Assembly (NCBI GenBank): GCA_018798825.1
Contig: CP076356.1
Span: forward strand, 620,001 to 684,000
DNA length: 64,000 bases
Direction of reading: 5' to 3'
Origin: Ochrobactrum sp. BTU1
GTDB lineage: Bacteria > Pseudomonadota > Alphaproteobacteria > Rhizobiales > Rhizobiaceae
Made by a program: the position numbers and the translations under genes. Positions 1-8,085 of the stretch are shown piece after piece; position 1 is the first letter of the stretch; each line of letters opens with the position of its first letter. The notes under the pieces are model-generated. The model was not told where the DNA came from and did no database searches. It saw nothing but the letters and a program-made list of their open reading frames with translations.

Positions 1-287
1 CAGCGGATGCGCGCGGTGAGGTCGGTGTTACGTCGTATGGCGTCGTCCAACCGTTTTATGAACTGCGCCATGACTAAGGACGTCCGAAATGGCCCAAGTC
101 GGTATTGGATTTCTGCGAAGGCCGGGCGCCCTCGACCGTGCCGGACAGGGACATAGATGATATGCACATTCTCCAATGCGGCTCGGAGAATGCCGGTACA
201 AAGTTCGGTGCATTGCTCCGTGAGGTCTGCAAGGGTTTCGTCCGGCGGCATCCTGTCTGCGGGAATGAAGATTGTGACATTGGGCAT
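1..287 (-). CDS. Tautomerase-like small enzyme, 3' end cut by window edge
   Basis: The minus-strand frame opens with ATG at 287 and stays open to base 1, so 95 residues are visible and the C-terminus lies outside. The protein begins Met-Pro-Asn-Val-Thr-Ile. In the tautomerase (4-oxalocrotonate tautomerase/MIF) superfamily, Pro directly after the removed Met is the catalytic base, and a beta strand follows it, as here. The visible length exceeds the roughly 62 residues of classical 4-OT, so a longer fused or MIF-like form is possible. It starts six bases after the stop of the upstream gene, so the two form an operon. The substrate is unknown. The family call rests on the N-terminus and the predicted strand-helix pattern only. 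Confidence 0.55.
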   Translation of the reverse strand, partial: MPNVTIFIPADRMPPDETLADLTEQCTELCTGILRAALENVHIIYVPVRHGRGRPAFAEIQYRLGPFRTSLVMAQFIKRLDDAIRRNTDLTARIR

Positions 288-292
288 CGGTG

Positions 293-838
293 CTAGCCCG
301 CCTTTGCCAAAGCGGCGTTGCGGTCATTCGTCAACTGCGCTGTCATAGGGGCATAGGCATGAACGCCTTGCGGCAGATGCTCGATGCCAGGCGCAACGCT
401 GTGCTCCACCTTGGCAAGCCAGCGGTATTCCGGAAACTTCTCCATAGCGACTGCATGCATCGCACACGGAGTGAGACCCAGCCGGATCAAAGGTTCGGGG
501 CCTTCTGCGCTCATCGCCAGATATTCACCCTCACCAATGGCTGGCGCGCGCTCGACGCCGCCATAGAGGTTCCGGTGCCAATCGGTGATGTGCCGCTGCC
601 AGCGCGCGAAATTACCACCGCCCTTCCGGCGATATTCGTCGCCCGTCAAAATATCGAGGCCCTCAATCGAATGAAGGGCAAGATAGACAGGACATCCACC
701 GCTTAGCGCTTTGAAACGCTGCGAGGTTTGGAAACCGCTCACCGAAATGAGGGCTGGCAGCTTCTCCTTGCTGTAAAAGTCGTTCCATTCTTCTTCGCTG
801 GCCGGATCGGCAAAGCTACATTCCACCGTATAGATCAT
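293..838 (-). CDS. Conserved hypothetical protein, probable dimeric alpha/beta-barrel fold
   Basis: This is a 181-residue protein if translation starts at ATG 838, which has an AAAGG-type ribosome site about 10 bases upstream. An in-frame ATG at 889 has no comparable site. The first 100 residues (a strand beginning MIYTVEC, a helix with EEEWNDFY, then a strand SGFQTSQRF) look like a ferredoxin-like dimeric alpha/beta barrel of the EthD/DUF4286 kind. The C-terminal 80 residues look like a second, diverged copy. I do not recognise a catalytic motif. It is the first gene of a two-gene operon with the tautomerase-like protein and is divergent from a LysR gene, which suggests a small catabolic or detoxification unit under LysR control. 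Confidence 0.6.
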   Translation of the reverse strand: MIYTVECSFADPASEEEWNDFYSKEKLPALISVSGFQTSQRFKALSGGCPVYLALHSIEGLDILTGDEYRRKGGGNFARWQRHITDWHRNLYGGVERAPAIGEGEYLAMSAEGPEPLIRLGLTPCAMHAVAMEKFPEYRWLAKVEHSVAPGIEHLPQGVHAYAPMTAQLTNDRNAALAKAG

Positions 839-1009
839 TATCGCATCGCCTTTTGCCGGAAGACTGCTGCTTCCAGTCTTGTTATTCATTGATATTTCAT
901 CACTATAATCCGAACAGGATCGCTGTTATATCGACAATGGGTCATGCTTCAGTGATCTAATATCAAGGTGGCGGTGACAGAATGCTGAACCGTCATGTCG
1001 GGAGCCCTC

Positions 1010-1936
1010 ATGCGCCGCAAGATTCCCAGCAATTCCGCACTCATTGCGTTTGAGGCTTCGGCTCGTCATGGCAGCTTCGCTCGTGCCGCTGACGAACTGG
1101 CCGTCACCGAAGGTGCGATCAGCCGCCAGATCGGCCGGCTAGAAACATTCCTCGGTGTCACACTGTTCCAGCGGGTCGGCAATCGCGTTCGGTTACGGCC
1201 GAACGGAGAGCGTTATGCGCTTCAGGTTCGTGAGACGCTGGACAGGTTGGAACGAGACAGCCAATATCTGATAGGACAGCCACGCGACGGCGCGAGCCTC
1301 GACATCGCAACCATCCCGACCTTTGCAACGCGCTGGCTTATTCCACGATTGGTACGGTTTCGCGAAATGCACCCGAACATCACTGTGCATCTTGCAGAAC
1401 GGTTGGAGCCTTTTGTGCTTGCGGGAAGCGGGTTTGATGCCGCAATCCATTTCGAGCACCCCGCTTGGACTGGGATGAGAACGCAGCGCCTGTTGCGTGA
1501 GACGCTGGTGCCAGTCTGCCACCCAGCTCTTGTTAGCAGAAGCAAAGGCTTAGCATCCCTTGATGAATTGCCTCGCCTTCATCGACGGCAAAACCCGGAT
1601 GCCTGGCAACGCTACGCACAGGAAACGGGGATCGCGCTCACCAATCCAGCAGTTGGCGCGCGTTACGATCTTCACTCGATGCAAATCGAAGCTGCGTTGG
1701 CCGGTCTCGGCGTCGCGCTCGTCCCGCGCCTCTATATTGAAACCGAGTTGGCGGAAGGTCGCCTGGTCGCGCCCTGGCCGGACGGCCGGTCGATCTCCAA
1801 GACCTTCTGCATCGTCTTGCCGGAGCCGATCCGTTTGAGTGAGGGGCCGGTGCAACTTTTTGCCAATTGGCTTATCGAAGAAGCTCGATCATCCGATCCG
1901 ATGACAAAGAAGCCATACGTTTGCACGAACCTGTAA
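1010..1936 (+). CDS. LysR-family regulator (GcvA-like)
   Basis: This is a 308-residue LysR-type regulator. The N-terminal winged helix-turn-helix covers residues 5-65 (FEASARHGSF, then AADELAVTEGAISRQI). A periplasmic-binding-protein-like effector domain starts near residue 90. The phrasing IATIPTFATRWLIPRL is typical of the GcvA/AmpR branch. I chose ATG 1010 because GGGAG lies five bases upstream; an ATG at 995 would add five residues but has no good ribosome site. It diverges from the 293-838 gene with about 170 bases between the two starts, the classical LysR arrangement, so it probably controls that operon and itself. The effector is unknown. Confidence 0.9.
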   Translation: MRRKIPSNSALIAFEASARHGSFARAADELAVTEGAISRQIGRLETFLGVTLFQRVGNRVRLRPNGERYALQVRETLDRLERDSQYLIGQPRDGASLDIATIPTFATRWLIPRLVRFREMHPNITVHLAERLEPFVLAGSGFDAAIHFEHPAWTGMRTQRLLRETLVPVCHPALVSRSKGLASLDELPRLHRRQNPDAWQRYAQETGIALTNPAVGARYDLHSMQIEAALAGLGVALVPRLYIETELAEGRLVAPWPDGRSISKTFCIVLPEPIRLSEGPVQLFANWLIEEARSSDPMTKKPYVCTNL

Positions 1937-2393
1937 GAACGTCCGCTACCTATGTAGGTTTTCTGCTCCATTGCTGTTCCGACCCCATTTACGGCCAAGG
2001 ATGTATGAATAGCAAATTGCACAGCGATGGAGGTCAAAAAAAGAGGGCCATCGGAAACCGAGGCCCTTTAAATTTAGAAGGTTAAACCTTCAGAGGGGAA
2101 CAGCTGGACGCGGAAATGGGAGGAACGCGCGTCACAGCTGATGGTCTTATGCCCAAATAATAATCATTTTGCATCTGTTTTTTGCACATCTCAGCTATGA
2201 TCTACATGCATGGCTGACCCACGCCGGCATGTGACACCGCATTGACGATTTTCGCTTTCAAAGCGTTATCATTCCTTTAGTGCAAATTGTCTTTTTCAGA
2301 TCGAAAAGACCACCCGCGAGCGAACACAAAACTGCGCAATTGCGAAACTGGTGCGTCAAGTGTGGTGGGCTTATCAGATATACTCCGTCCGCG
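1937..2393. other. Intergenic stretch with no gene seen
   Basis: About 450 bases lie between the LysR gene and the decayed RraA-like gene. Apart from the terminator-like hairpin near 2041-2075 I see no convincing coding frame, RNA gene or repeat. Confidence 0.5.
2041..2075 (+). terminator. Rho-independent terminator-like hairpin
   Basis: GGGCC and CGG pair with CCG and GGCCC around an AAA loop (with small bulges), followed by TTTAAATTT. A second short hairpin (GAAGGTTAAACCTTC) follows directly. The position, about 100 bases after the LysR stop codon, fits its transcription terminator; it could also end a small RNA. Confidence 0.55.
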
Positions 2394-3130
2394 TCACGAC
2401 GGCAGCTTTGACTGGTCGAGATCAGGGCAACCCTTCCCTTTCAGCAAGTCATTGAAACGCGGCCAGTCAAGCTGTCCGGTTGCATTCCTCTCATTGATTG
2501 ATCGTTCTCGTTCTGCATGTGCTCGGCATTTTATCAGCAGTGCATCGACCTGATCTGCAGGTATGGCGACGACGCCATCCGCATCACCTAAAATAAGATC
2601 GCCGGGCATCACCTGTAGACCCGCGCATGCGATCGGAACATTCACCTCGCCGGGACCGTCCTTACTTGGGCCGCGATGCACGTTGCCCTTTGCAAAAGCC
2701 GGCATTCCCCCCTGCTTCCATTCAGCAACATCCCTCAAGGCTCCATCGATAACGAATCCAGCAATCTTGCGTGCTATTGCCGTGGTTCGCATTAAGCCGC
2801 CTATAACCTCTGTCGAAAGATCGCCACCGCCATCGATGACGATAACATCTCCCGGTTCTGCCATCATCATTGCCAGATGCACCATGAGATTGTCGCCGGG
2901 CCTGATTTTGACAGTTATAGCGGACCTACCATCGTTACCGCTTCATCGCCATGATAAGCGCGGAGCTCCCTGGCGCCGGTATGACGACCCATACTGTCGC
3001 TGGCGTGAGGAACGGGTACAGTACGATAAGCTTCAATCAAATCGCGTGAAAGGGTTGAGACGCGTGGATTGACCGTGAAGCCAGTCGGCCACGTGGATTG
3101 CAAGGGCTTCGGATTGAAAGACGTGTTCAT
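2394..3130 (-). pseudogene. RraA / HMG-aldolase family gene broken by a frameshift
   Basis: Two adjoining minus-strand frames together make one RraA-family protein (RraA-like, 4-hydroxy-4-methyl-2-oxoglutarate aldolase fold). The N-terminal part (3130 to about 2920) contains HASDSMGRH and ends at TMVGP. The C-terminal part (from about 2920 to 2394) holds VKIRPGDN, IDGGGD, the D-G-A-L-R-D signature and GDADGVV. Restoring one base near 2918-2923 would join them as VGP-AITVKIRPGD. Members act as divalent-metal pyruvate aldolases or decarboxylases. Either the frameshift is genuine decay, which fits the broken genes next to it, or it is a sequencing error. It sits seven bases downstream of a truncated 2-hydroxyacid dehydrogenase, which suggests a former sugar-acid or hydroxyacid operon. 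Confidence 0.8.
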
Positions 3131-3136
3131 GATACC

Positions 3137-3505
3137 TCAAGCTACAAAAGTGGACGGACGGTGAAGCACGGCAGAATTGACGAGAAGCCGCTCCTCGATT
3201 TTGCTCTTGATCAGCATATCGACCACATTTTGTGCAGCGCTGACCGCAACGCTATCGAGTGCCGTATCAGTGCTCCCGCCCATATGCGGTGACATGACAA
3301 TACCATCGAGAGTTTTAAACGGATGATCGGCAGACAGCGGTTCGCGGGCGAATGTATCGATCCCCGCTCCAGCCAGATGACCTGACCCGGCGGCTTGCGC
3401 CAACGCTTCTTCAACGATGAGACCACCGCGCGCTGTATTTATGAGGATTGCACCTTTTTTCATGGCAAGCAGCCGCTCGGTGTTGATCATTCCTGAGTGC
3501 CGCAA
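3137..3505 (-). pseudogene. C-terminal remnant of a D-2-hydroxyacid dehydrogenase
   Basis: About 120 residues match the C-terminal half of the NAD-binding domain of D-isomer 2-hydroxyacid dehydrogenases (SerA type). They include the MINTERLLAMKKGAILINT stretch, the ARGGLIVEEAL helix, GAGIDTFAREP, and the SPHMGGST segment that carries the catalytic His. The N-terminal substrate domain and the GxGxxG loop are absent. At the 5' end (about 3498-3507) the frame runs straight into an ABC ATPase fragment, so this is a deletion scar and not a gene. The RraA-like pseudogene follows seven bases downstream. Confidence 0.85.
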
Positions 3506-3585
3506 CCGGACGGTCCCAGGAGAACGAAGCGGTCGCCTTTATAAACCTGAGCGCTGACCTGATAAGTCGCCATGATGGACAATTG
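3499..3585 (-). pseudogene. Shard of an ABC transporter ATP-binding subunit
   Basis: A 29-codon minus-strand stretch reads QLSIM, then KGDRFVLLGPSGCG. This is the N-terminal strand and the beginning of a Walker A loop (GPSGCGKS/T) of a nitrate/taurine- or sugar-type ABC ATPase. Right after GPSGCG it switches to 2-hydroxyacid dehydrogenase sequence. The shared string TTGCGGCA at the joint would be present in both parents, so microhomology-mediated deletion is a likely origin. The other end abuts the broken IclR gene near 3590. Confidence 0.7.
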
Positions 3586-3590
3586 ACCGG

Positions 3591-4178
3591 CGATGTATTG
3601 AACTCGCCTTTACCAATCGAATAGCCGCGCTGTCTGGTTTCTGCAAAATCTTTCTTCAATAACACGGGATCGGTAATTGTATGGCTCGTTACTGGCGCGA
3701 GAGGTTTTGCCACAACCGTGCTTTCAAAGCGTTCATTATGGGCAAGAATTGCCTTTCCCATTGCAGAAGAATGTGACGGCGCCCGGCTCCCAAGAGCAGT
3801 TACAATTCGCACAGGTTCGGCACTATCAACCCGATCAATATAGACAACGGTTGAAGGATCTTCCGGCGATATCATTCCAAGATGAAGCGTTTCCCCGCAT
3901 GCTTCCATTAGAGCATGCAGGAAAGGGCGCGCACTTTCGGCGTTTTCGCGGAAATTAACAGCAGCACAGCCAATTTCCCATAGTTTGATGCCAAGGCGGT
4001 AACGCTTGCTGATCGGATCCTGCACGACCCAGCCAACGTTTCGAAATGTCGAAAGAAAGTGATGCAATGATGGTTATGGCAAGTCCAGCTCTCGGCTGAG
4101 TTCAGTAACGGTCCATTCTCGTTGGCCGTCTGCAAACGCTTCAATGATGGTGACAGCTTTTCTCACAGAACTTAACAT
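3591..4178 (-). pseudogene. IclR-family regulator, nonsense-mutated and 3'-truncated
   Basis: Reading from ATG 4178 gives MLSSVRKAVTIIEAFADG, the usual IclR winged-helix start, followed by WTVTELSRELDLP. A TAA at 4074-4076 then interrupts the recognition-helix region before LHHFLSTF continues in the same frame. The effector domain is recognisable (RYRLGIKLWEIG, ETLHLGM, YIDRVDS, AMGKAIL, GYSIGKGEFNTS) but breaks off near 3591, where IclR proteins normally continue with about 60 more residues. So there are two lesions: an internal stop and a 3' deletion. It probably once controlled the 2-hydroxyacid dehydrogenase/RraA/ABC genes whose fragments lie downstream. Confidence 0.85.
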
Positions 4179-4344
4179 TTGCCGCAATCTCCCATCGGAT
4201 CAACTTTGGTCTGTCGCACCAATATGCGCCTTTACCTCCTTAGTCAGGAACTTGCATAGAGTGCAAACAGAACCTTTGCGATCGCCAATCAAACTTCAAA
4301 CATATGCCTTGCACTGGGATGCGTTGACCGGTCCTCATTGACAA

Positions 4345-4560
4345 TCAGGCCATCACTTTTCGCGTCGGCATCCAATGCGCGTGTGAGAGCCCACCGACAT
4401 CGACCTGAGATAGCGCGCGCAAGCCATCAAGACGGTCGTTACCCAATGCGCTACTCCACCCTTCCTTGACGCATTCAGTGCGAAAGCCTAACGCATTTGC
4501 CGTTAATGGCAGTGACTTAGCGTGTCGATGACCAACAAGTGGCGATCCCAGAGCACCATG
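4345..4560 (-). pseudogene. Possible coding remnant without a start codon
   Basis: A minus-strand frame between stops (TAA at 4561-4563 and TGA at 4345-4347) encodes 71 residues with protein-like composition (PLTANALGFRTECV, GNDRLDGLRALSQVD) but has no usable start near its beginning. I do not recognise the family. Its place next to three broken genes suggests it is another fragment of the same decayed locus. A chance open frame cannot be excluded. Confidence 0.3.
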
Positions 4561-4674
4561 TTAATTAAAGAGAGTGAGCGACGAACCTGAAATAGTTGCG
4601 CAAAGTCCCAGTAGGTCGTCAGAGAACGTTTATATCGGACCTTGAGAGTGGCTGTTTACAAAGTCCGAGAATAG

Positions 4675-4692
4675 GGATAACATTTATCCTTA
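4675..4692. promoter_or_regulatory. Inverted-repeat operator candidate upstream of the Rrf2 gene
   Basis: GGATA (4675-4679), five bases, then TATCC (4685-4689) followed by TTA. It lies 37 bases before the ATG of the Rrf2 regulator, where a repressor site would overlap the promoter. The same GGATA-N5-TATCCTTA layout occurs at 8089-8106 before the AhpD-like gene. Autoregulation by the Rrf2 protein is the simplest reading. Confidence 0.6.
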
Positions 4693-4725
4693 ATAGGCGT
4701 TCAGCCTTTGTCGCGGAATGATATC

Positions 4726-5214
4726 ATGATCCTGAAAAGCCAAGTCGAATGGGCACTTCACTGTTGCGCCATTCTCGCAGGTCTCCCTGAGGGGCGATAT
4801 CTCTCAACAAAGACCTTGGCCGAATTTCATGGTCTTCCGAAGGAATATTTATCAAAAGCGCTGCAGAGCCTATCCCAAGCAGGTCTGGTCCACACAACAT
4901 TAGGTCCATCGGGCGGATATCGCCTGGCACGCGCTGCGACTGAACTGACGTTTCTCGATATCGTGGAAGCGGTTGAGGGGAAATCACGCACCTTCGTGTG
5001 CAACAATATACGTGCCAATAATCCCTGCCGACCAAAGGACTACTGCGAGTCCAAGCCCTGCGCGGTGGCGCGAGTTATGTGGGAGGCCGATGAAGCTTGG
5101 CGCCGCACACTCCGCGGTGTGCGGCTTTCCGACCTTACCGAGACATTGTCGAAAGAAATCCCGGCTGAAATCTGGGAAAAGTCCTTCGAGTGGGTATTAG
5201 ACCGCGCCGGTTGA
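4726..5214 (+). CDS. Rrf2-family transcriptional regulator with four C-terminal cysteines
   Basis: This 162-residue protein has an Rrf2 winged helix-turn-helix (ALHCCAILAGL, then YLSTKTLAEFHGLPKEYLSKAL, and the wing GPSGGYRLAR). Four Cys in the C-terminal segment (about 92, 101, 107 and 112) resemble the Fe-S or thiol sensing region of IscR/NsrR/RirA relatives, and two more (13, 14) lie near the N-terminus. ATG 4726 is preferred; a TTG at 4708 would add six residues. The gene is convergent with the MscS gene (eight bases between stops). It probably binds the GGATA-N5-TATCC palindrome in its own promoter and the matching one before the AhpD/NmrA/cupin operon. A redox or electrophile signal is inference from the Cys content. 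Confidence 0.88.
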   Translation: MILKSQVEWALHCCAILAGLPEGRYLSTKTLAEFHGLPKEYLSKALQSLSQAGLVHTTLGPSGGYRLARAATELTFLDIVEAVEGKSRTFVCNNIRANNPCRPKDYCESKPCAVARVMWEADEAWRRTLRGVRLSDLTETLSKEIPAEIWEKSFEWVLDRAG

Positions 5215-5221
5215 ATGACCT

Positions 5222-6229
5222 CTATCGAGATTTTTCATTAGCACCTTTACCTTCAAGGGGGAGCGTGTAGCGATAGCTTTGCAGCGGCATCGCCAGTGAA
5301 ACGCCGCTCTCCCTGCATCGTCGGTAGAGACTATCAATCAATTCATTTCTCGCCGGGATCCTGTGCGAGGGATCTGCAACACGGAACTGCAACTCAAGCT
5401 CAATTGCTGCGGCATCTATAGACTTGAGGGCAACAATGGCCGGGGCTTGCCGGACGATGCTTGCGCAGGGTTCAAAGACTGACCGCATGACCCCCTCGAC
5501 GAAACCCGGTTCGTGACTGGAAGAGATCCGGACAGTCAGAGAGATCAGGTGTGTCTCATCCGGCCGAGTGAGATTTGTCAAACCGACCTTTGCCAAAACG
5601 CTGTTGGGCAGAACTACGATATTGTGCGCACCAGTCAGCAATTGGGTCGACCGCCAATTGTTTTCAACCACGCGCCCCTCCGTGCCATCGGCGAGCTGAA
5701 TCCAGTCGCCAATCACAAACGGCCTTCCAAGTGTCAAGGCAATGCCGGAAAAGACATCGCTAAGCGTATTCTGCAATGCAAGGCCGAAGACAACGGCAAC
5801 AACGCCAGACGTGGCGACGAGTGCACCAATCGGCGCGCCGAACACGAATGCGAGGATCGACAGCGAAATGCCAATATAAACCACCGCAACCATTAGATCC
5901 TGCAGCAGCCGCGCCTGTGTCGGCCGGCGGTCGAGCACAATGATCCGAACGACTCCGATTAGCGACCAGGCAAGGTGAATCCACCAGAGAACACGAGCAG
6001 AAGCGGCGAGCAGCGCAGGGACATTATTAGTATATGTCTCCGCCACTCGATAAGGCAGCACTCCGCCAAAACGCAGCACCGCCGTCATGGCCAAGAAGAA
6101 GAGTATCTGGAAAATCAGCCTTGCTTTGGGTCGATTCCGACGTTGGAGGTGCCATACGACGATCCCGGCAATGCCGAGTAGATTGATCGAAAGCAGCGGC
6201 AAAAAAGCGGGATCGTCAAGCATGACCAA
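5222..6229 (-). CDS. MscS-family mechanosensitive channel
   Basis: This 335-residue inner-membrane protein has about four hydrophobic segments in the first 160 residues, then the MscS pore and beta domain: VVAVVFGLALQNTLSDVFSG, the RPFVIGDWIQL strand, EGRVVENNWRSTQL and the NSVLAKVGLTNLTRP loop. A C-terminal alpha/beta domain follows. MscS channels open under membrane tension during hypo-osmotic shock; some relatives carry a cyclic-nucleotide domain, which is absent here. It lies 61 bases downstream of the cupin gene on the same strand and could be read through from that operon. It converges with the Rrf2 gene. Confidence 0.9.
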   Translation of the reverse strand: MVMLDDPAFLPLLSINLLGIAGIVVWHLQRRNRPKARLIFQILFFLAMTAVLRFGGVLPYRVAETYTNNVPALLAASARVLWWIHLAWSLIGVVRIIVLDRRPTQARLLQDLMVAVVYIGISLSILAFVFGAPIGALVATSGVVAVVFGLALQNTLSDVFSGIALTLGRPFVIGDWIQLADGTEGRVVENNWRSTQLLTGAHNIVVLPNSVLAKVGLTNLTRPDETHLISLTVRISSSHEPGFVEGVMRSVFEPCASIVRQAPAIVALKSIDAAAIELELQFRVADPSHRIPARNELIDSLYRRCRESGVSLAMPLQSYRYTLPLEGKGANEKSR

Positions 6230-6289
6230 TTCTCCGGGGCAAGGAAGGGAAAGAACAGAGCGCTCTTCAATACGCCCGGTCTGGATGGC

Positions 6290-6712
6290 TTAATTCTTGA
6301 TCGGGAAGGTCAGCTCTTTTTGATCGGTGTCGACGACAAAGACCGCAAGAAGTTTCGCCTTTTCACTCATGCTGGCATTCGCACTGACAGCATGACGGTC
6401 GCCCGGCATTTCGGAGAAATTCTCTCCCGCTTTGTAGACCTTCACCGGGCCGTCGTTCACCTGGCTCTGGATTGAGCCTTCCAGTACCGTGGCGTAAATG
6501 AAAGCACTGTCGGGATGGGTGTGGGCATCGGAAAACCCGCCAGGGTCGTATTCGACCAGAACTCCCTTGATGCTCTTGCCTGGAACGTTCGGAAGTTCAT
6601 GCTCGTATACCACGGTTACCTTGGCGGCCTTGCCGCCGGAGCTGTCGTGTGCCGCCACTGATGCAATCATCATGGCCAAGATGGCGGTCGCTGCAAAAAA
6701 TGATCTGAACAT
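6290..6712 (-). CDS. Exported cupin-domain protein
   Basis: This 140-residue protein starts at ATG 6712, with AGGA about nine bases upstream. The first 21 residues (MFRSFFAATAILAMMIASVAA) form a signal peptide with a VAA cleavage site. The mature part is one cupin barrel: GGFSDAHTHPDSAF gives the metal-binding His pair, YATVLEG is the first motif end, and EMPGDRHAVSAN is the second motif His. Such small cupins bind a metal and may act as dioxygenases or sensors; no substrate can be read here. It is the last gene of the AhpD-like, NmrA-like, cupin series, 61 bases after the NmrA gene. Paired with a carboxymuconolactone-decarboxylase-like gene it often marks electrophile or oxidative-stress loci. 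Confidence 0.85.
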   Translation of the reverse strand: MFRSFFAATAILAMMIASVAAHDSSGGKAAKVTVVYEHELPNVPGKSIKGVLVEYDPGGFSDAHTHPDSAFIYATVLEGSIQSQVNDGPVKVYKAGENFSEMPGDRHAVSANASMSEKAKLLAVFVVDTDQKELTFPIKN

Positions 6713-6773
6713 GTCGAAGAATCCTGTTTGTAAAGGACACATGTGTCGCCAAATGCGACACAAGGGATGCGAT

Positions 6774-7526
6774 TTACTTGCGCGATGACGTTGGGAACCA
6801 CTGCTCAAACGTGATCCGACCCAGACGGGGATTGTTGTCTGAAACGAGCGAGCCATCGTCGAGCCGCGCGCCGAAGTAGCGAGCCTCTGTGTCCGGCACG
6901 ACTATGCGCGCGTCCCCAATGGCAACGAGGTACCGTGCAACAAGGTCGGTCAATTTCGACCGCTCCGGCCCGGCGATCTCGATTGTGCCGTTCGCGGGTA
7001 AAGAAAGGGCGATGTCGGTCATGACATCGGCTACATCGTCGGAGGCGATCGGCTGGACATATGCCGGCGAAAGGCGGACCGTGTCGCCAACAGTGCCAGA
7101 CTGCGCGATACCGCTGAGGAACTCCATGAACTGCGTTGAATGCACGATCGTATAGGGCATGCCCGATGCCTTGATCAGGGTTTCCTGAACAAGTTTGGCG
7201 CGGAAGTACCCGCTTTCTTGCAGTTTTTCCGTCCCGACAACCGACAGCGCGATGTGGTGTTTTACCCCCGCCCTCTTCTCTGCAGCCAGGAGATTATTGC
7301 CAGATCTCTCGAAGAAATCCAGGACTGCCTTGTCCTCGAAGGATGGCGAATTTGCGAGGTCGATAACCACCTCGGCACCAACGAGCGCTTCCGCAAGCCC
7401 CTCTCCCGTGATCGTGTTGATACCCGTGTTGGGAGACGCGGCAATCACTTCGTGACCGCGGCTCCGCAGACGCTCAACTGTTTTTGAACCAATAAGGCCG
7501 GTCCCGCCAATAATGACAATTTTCAT
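6774..7526 (-). CDS. NmrA-like atypical SDR (NAD(P)-binding protein)
   Basis: This is a 250-residue protein with an N-terminal Rossmann fold: MKIVIIGGTGLIGSKTVE gives the GGTGLIG dinucleotide loop at residues 7-13. It lacks the YxxxK catalytic pair in usual SDR spacing, as in atypical SDRs of the NmrA/SDR-a5 type (HHIALSVVGTEKL, SGYFRAKLVQE, YTIVHSTQFMEF). These proteins sense NAD(P)H or act as quinone/azo-type reductases. The gene sits between the AhpD-like and cupin genes (64 and 61 bases from its neighbours), so it is likely co-transcribed from the promoter that carries the GGATA-N5-TATCC palindrome. Confidence 0.88.
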   Translation of the reverse strand: MKIVIIGGTGLIGSKTVERLRSRGHEVIAASPNTGINTITGEGLAEALVGAEVVIDLANSPSFEDKAVLDFFERSGNNLLAAEKRAGVKHHIALSVVGTEKLQESGYFRAKLVQETLIKASGMPYTIVHSTQFMEFLSGIAQSGTVGDTVRLSPAYVQPIASDDVADVMTDIALSLPANGTIEIAGPERSKLTDLVARYLVAIGDARIVVPDTEARYFGARLDDGSLVSDNNPRLGRITFEQWFPTSSRK

Positions 7527-7590
7527 ATGACTTCTCTATTCGCGGACGCCGCAACGCCGCGCTGTCTGGTTGATCCGTCCAAGTGAGAAC

Positions 7591-8070
7591 TTAGTTCAAG
7601 CCGGCCTTGTCGAGGCCGTAGGCTTTGTCGGCCGAACCCGGCACTGCTTTAAAAGCAATGCTGGCACGGTTCCATGCGTTGATCGTCATGATTGAGAAGG
7701 TCAATTCGGAAATCTCCTTCTCCGAAAGCTGGCCGCGGACCCGCTCGTAGAGTTCGTCAGGAATACCGCCTTCAGGCAGTCTTGTGACGGCCTCTGTCCA
7801 GGCAAGAGCCGCGCGCTCGCGGGGAATGAACAGGTTAGATTCGCGCCAAATTGCGACGTGGTATAGGCGCAGTTCACTCTCACCATGTATCTTGGCTTCC
7901 TTCACATGCATGTCCAGACAAAAGGCGCAGCCATTGATCTGCGACGCCCTGATATGGACAAGGTCATGAATTGCCTGTTCGATCACACCACCGTTCAATG
8001 CAGTGGAGAGATCCATCAACTTCTTGAAGAGTTCGGGTGATTGCTGTGCGTAGTTCAAACGCTGTGTCAT
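7591..8070 (-). CDS. Carboxymuconolactone decarboxylase / AhpD-family protein
   Basis: This 159-residue single-domain protein has the AhpD core: the E31 helix (GGVIEQAIHDLVHIRASQING), then C48-x-x-C51 with H55 (CAFCLDMH). The CxxC and His pattern marks peroxidase/disulfide-reductase-type members rather than true carboxymuconolactone decarboxylase. It probably reduces a peroxide or reactive electrophile, using the vicinal thiols. It is the first gene of the operon AhpD-like, NmrA-like, cupin. A perfect 8-base inverted repeat ends 16 bases before its ATG, and a third half-site lies further upstream. It is divergent from a LysR gene at 8200, so two regulators (LysR, Rrf2) are candidates. Confidence 0.92.
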   Translation of the reverse strand: MTQRLNYAQQSPELFKKLMDLSTALNGGVIEQAIHDLVHIRASQINGCAFCLDMHVKEAKIHGESELRLYHVAIWRESNLFIPRERAALAWTEAVTRLPEGGIPDELYERVRGQLSEKEISELTFSIMTINAWNRASIAFKAVPGSADKAYGLDKAGLN

Positions 8071-8085
8071 TGCTGCCTCCGTTAT

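Noticed and set aside
28..327. 99-codon minus-strand frame over the first bases
   Set aside because: It is a shadow of the tautomerase-like frame that starts with Met-Pro at 287.
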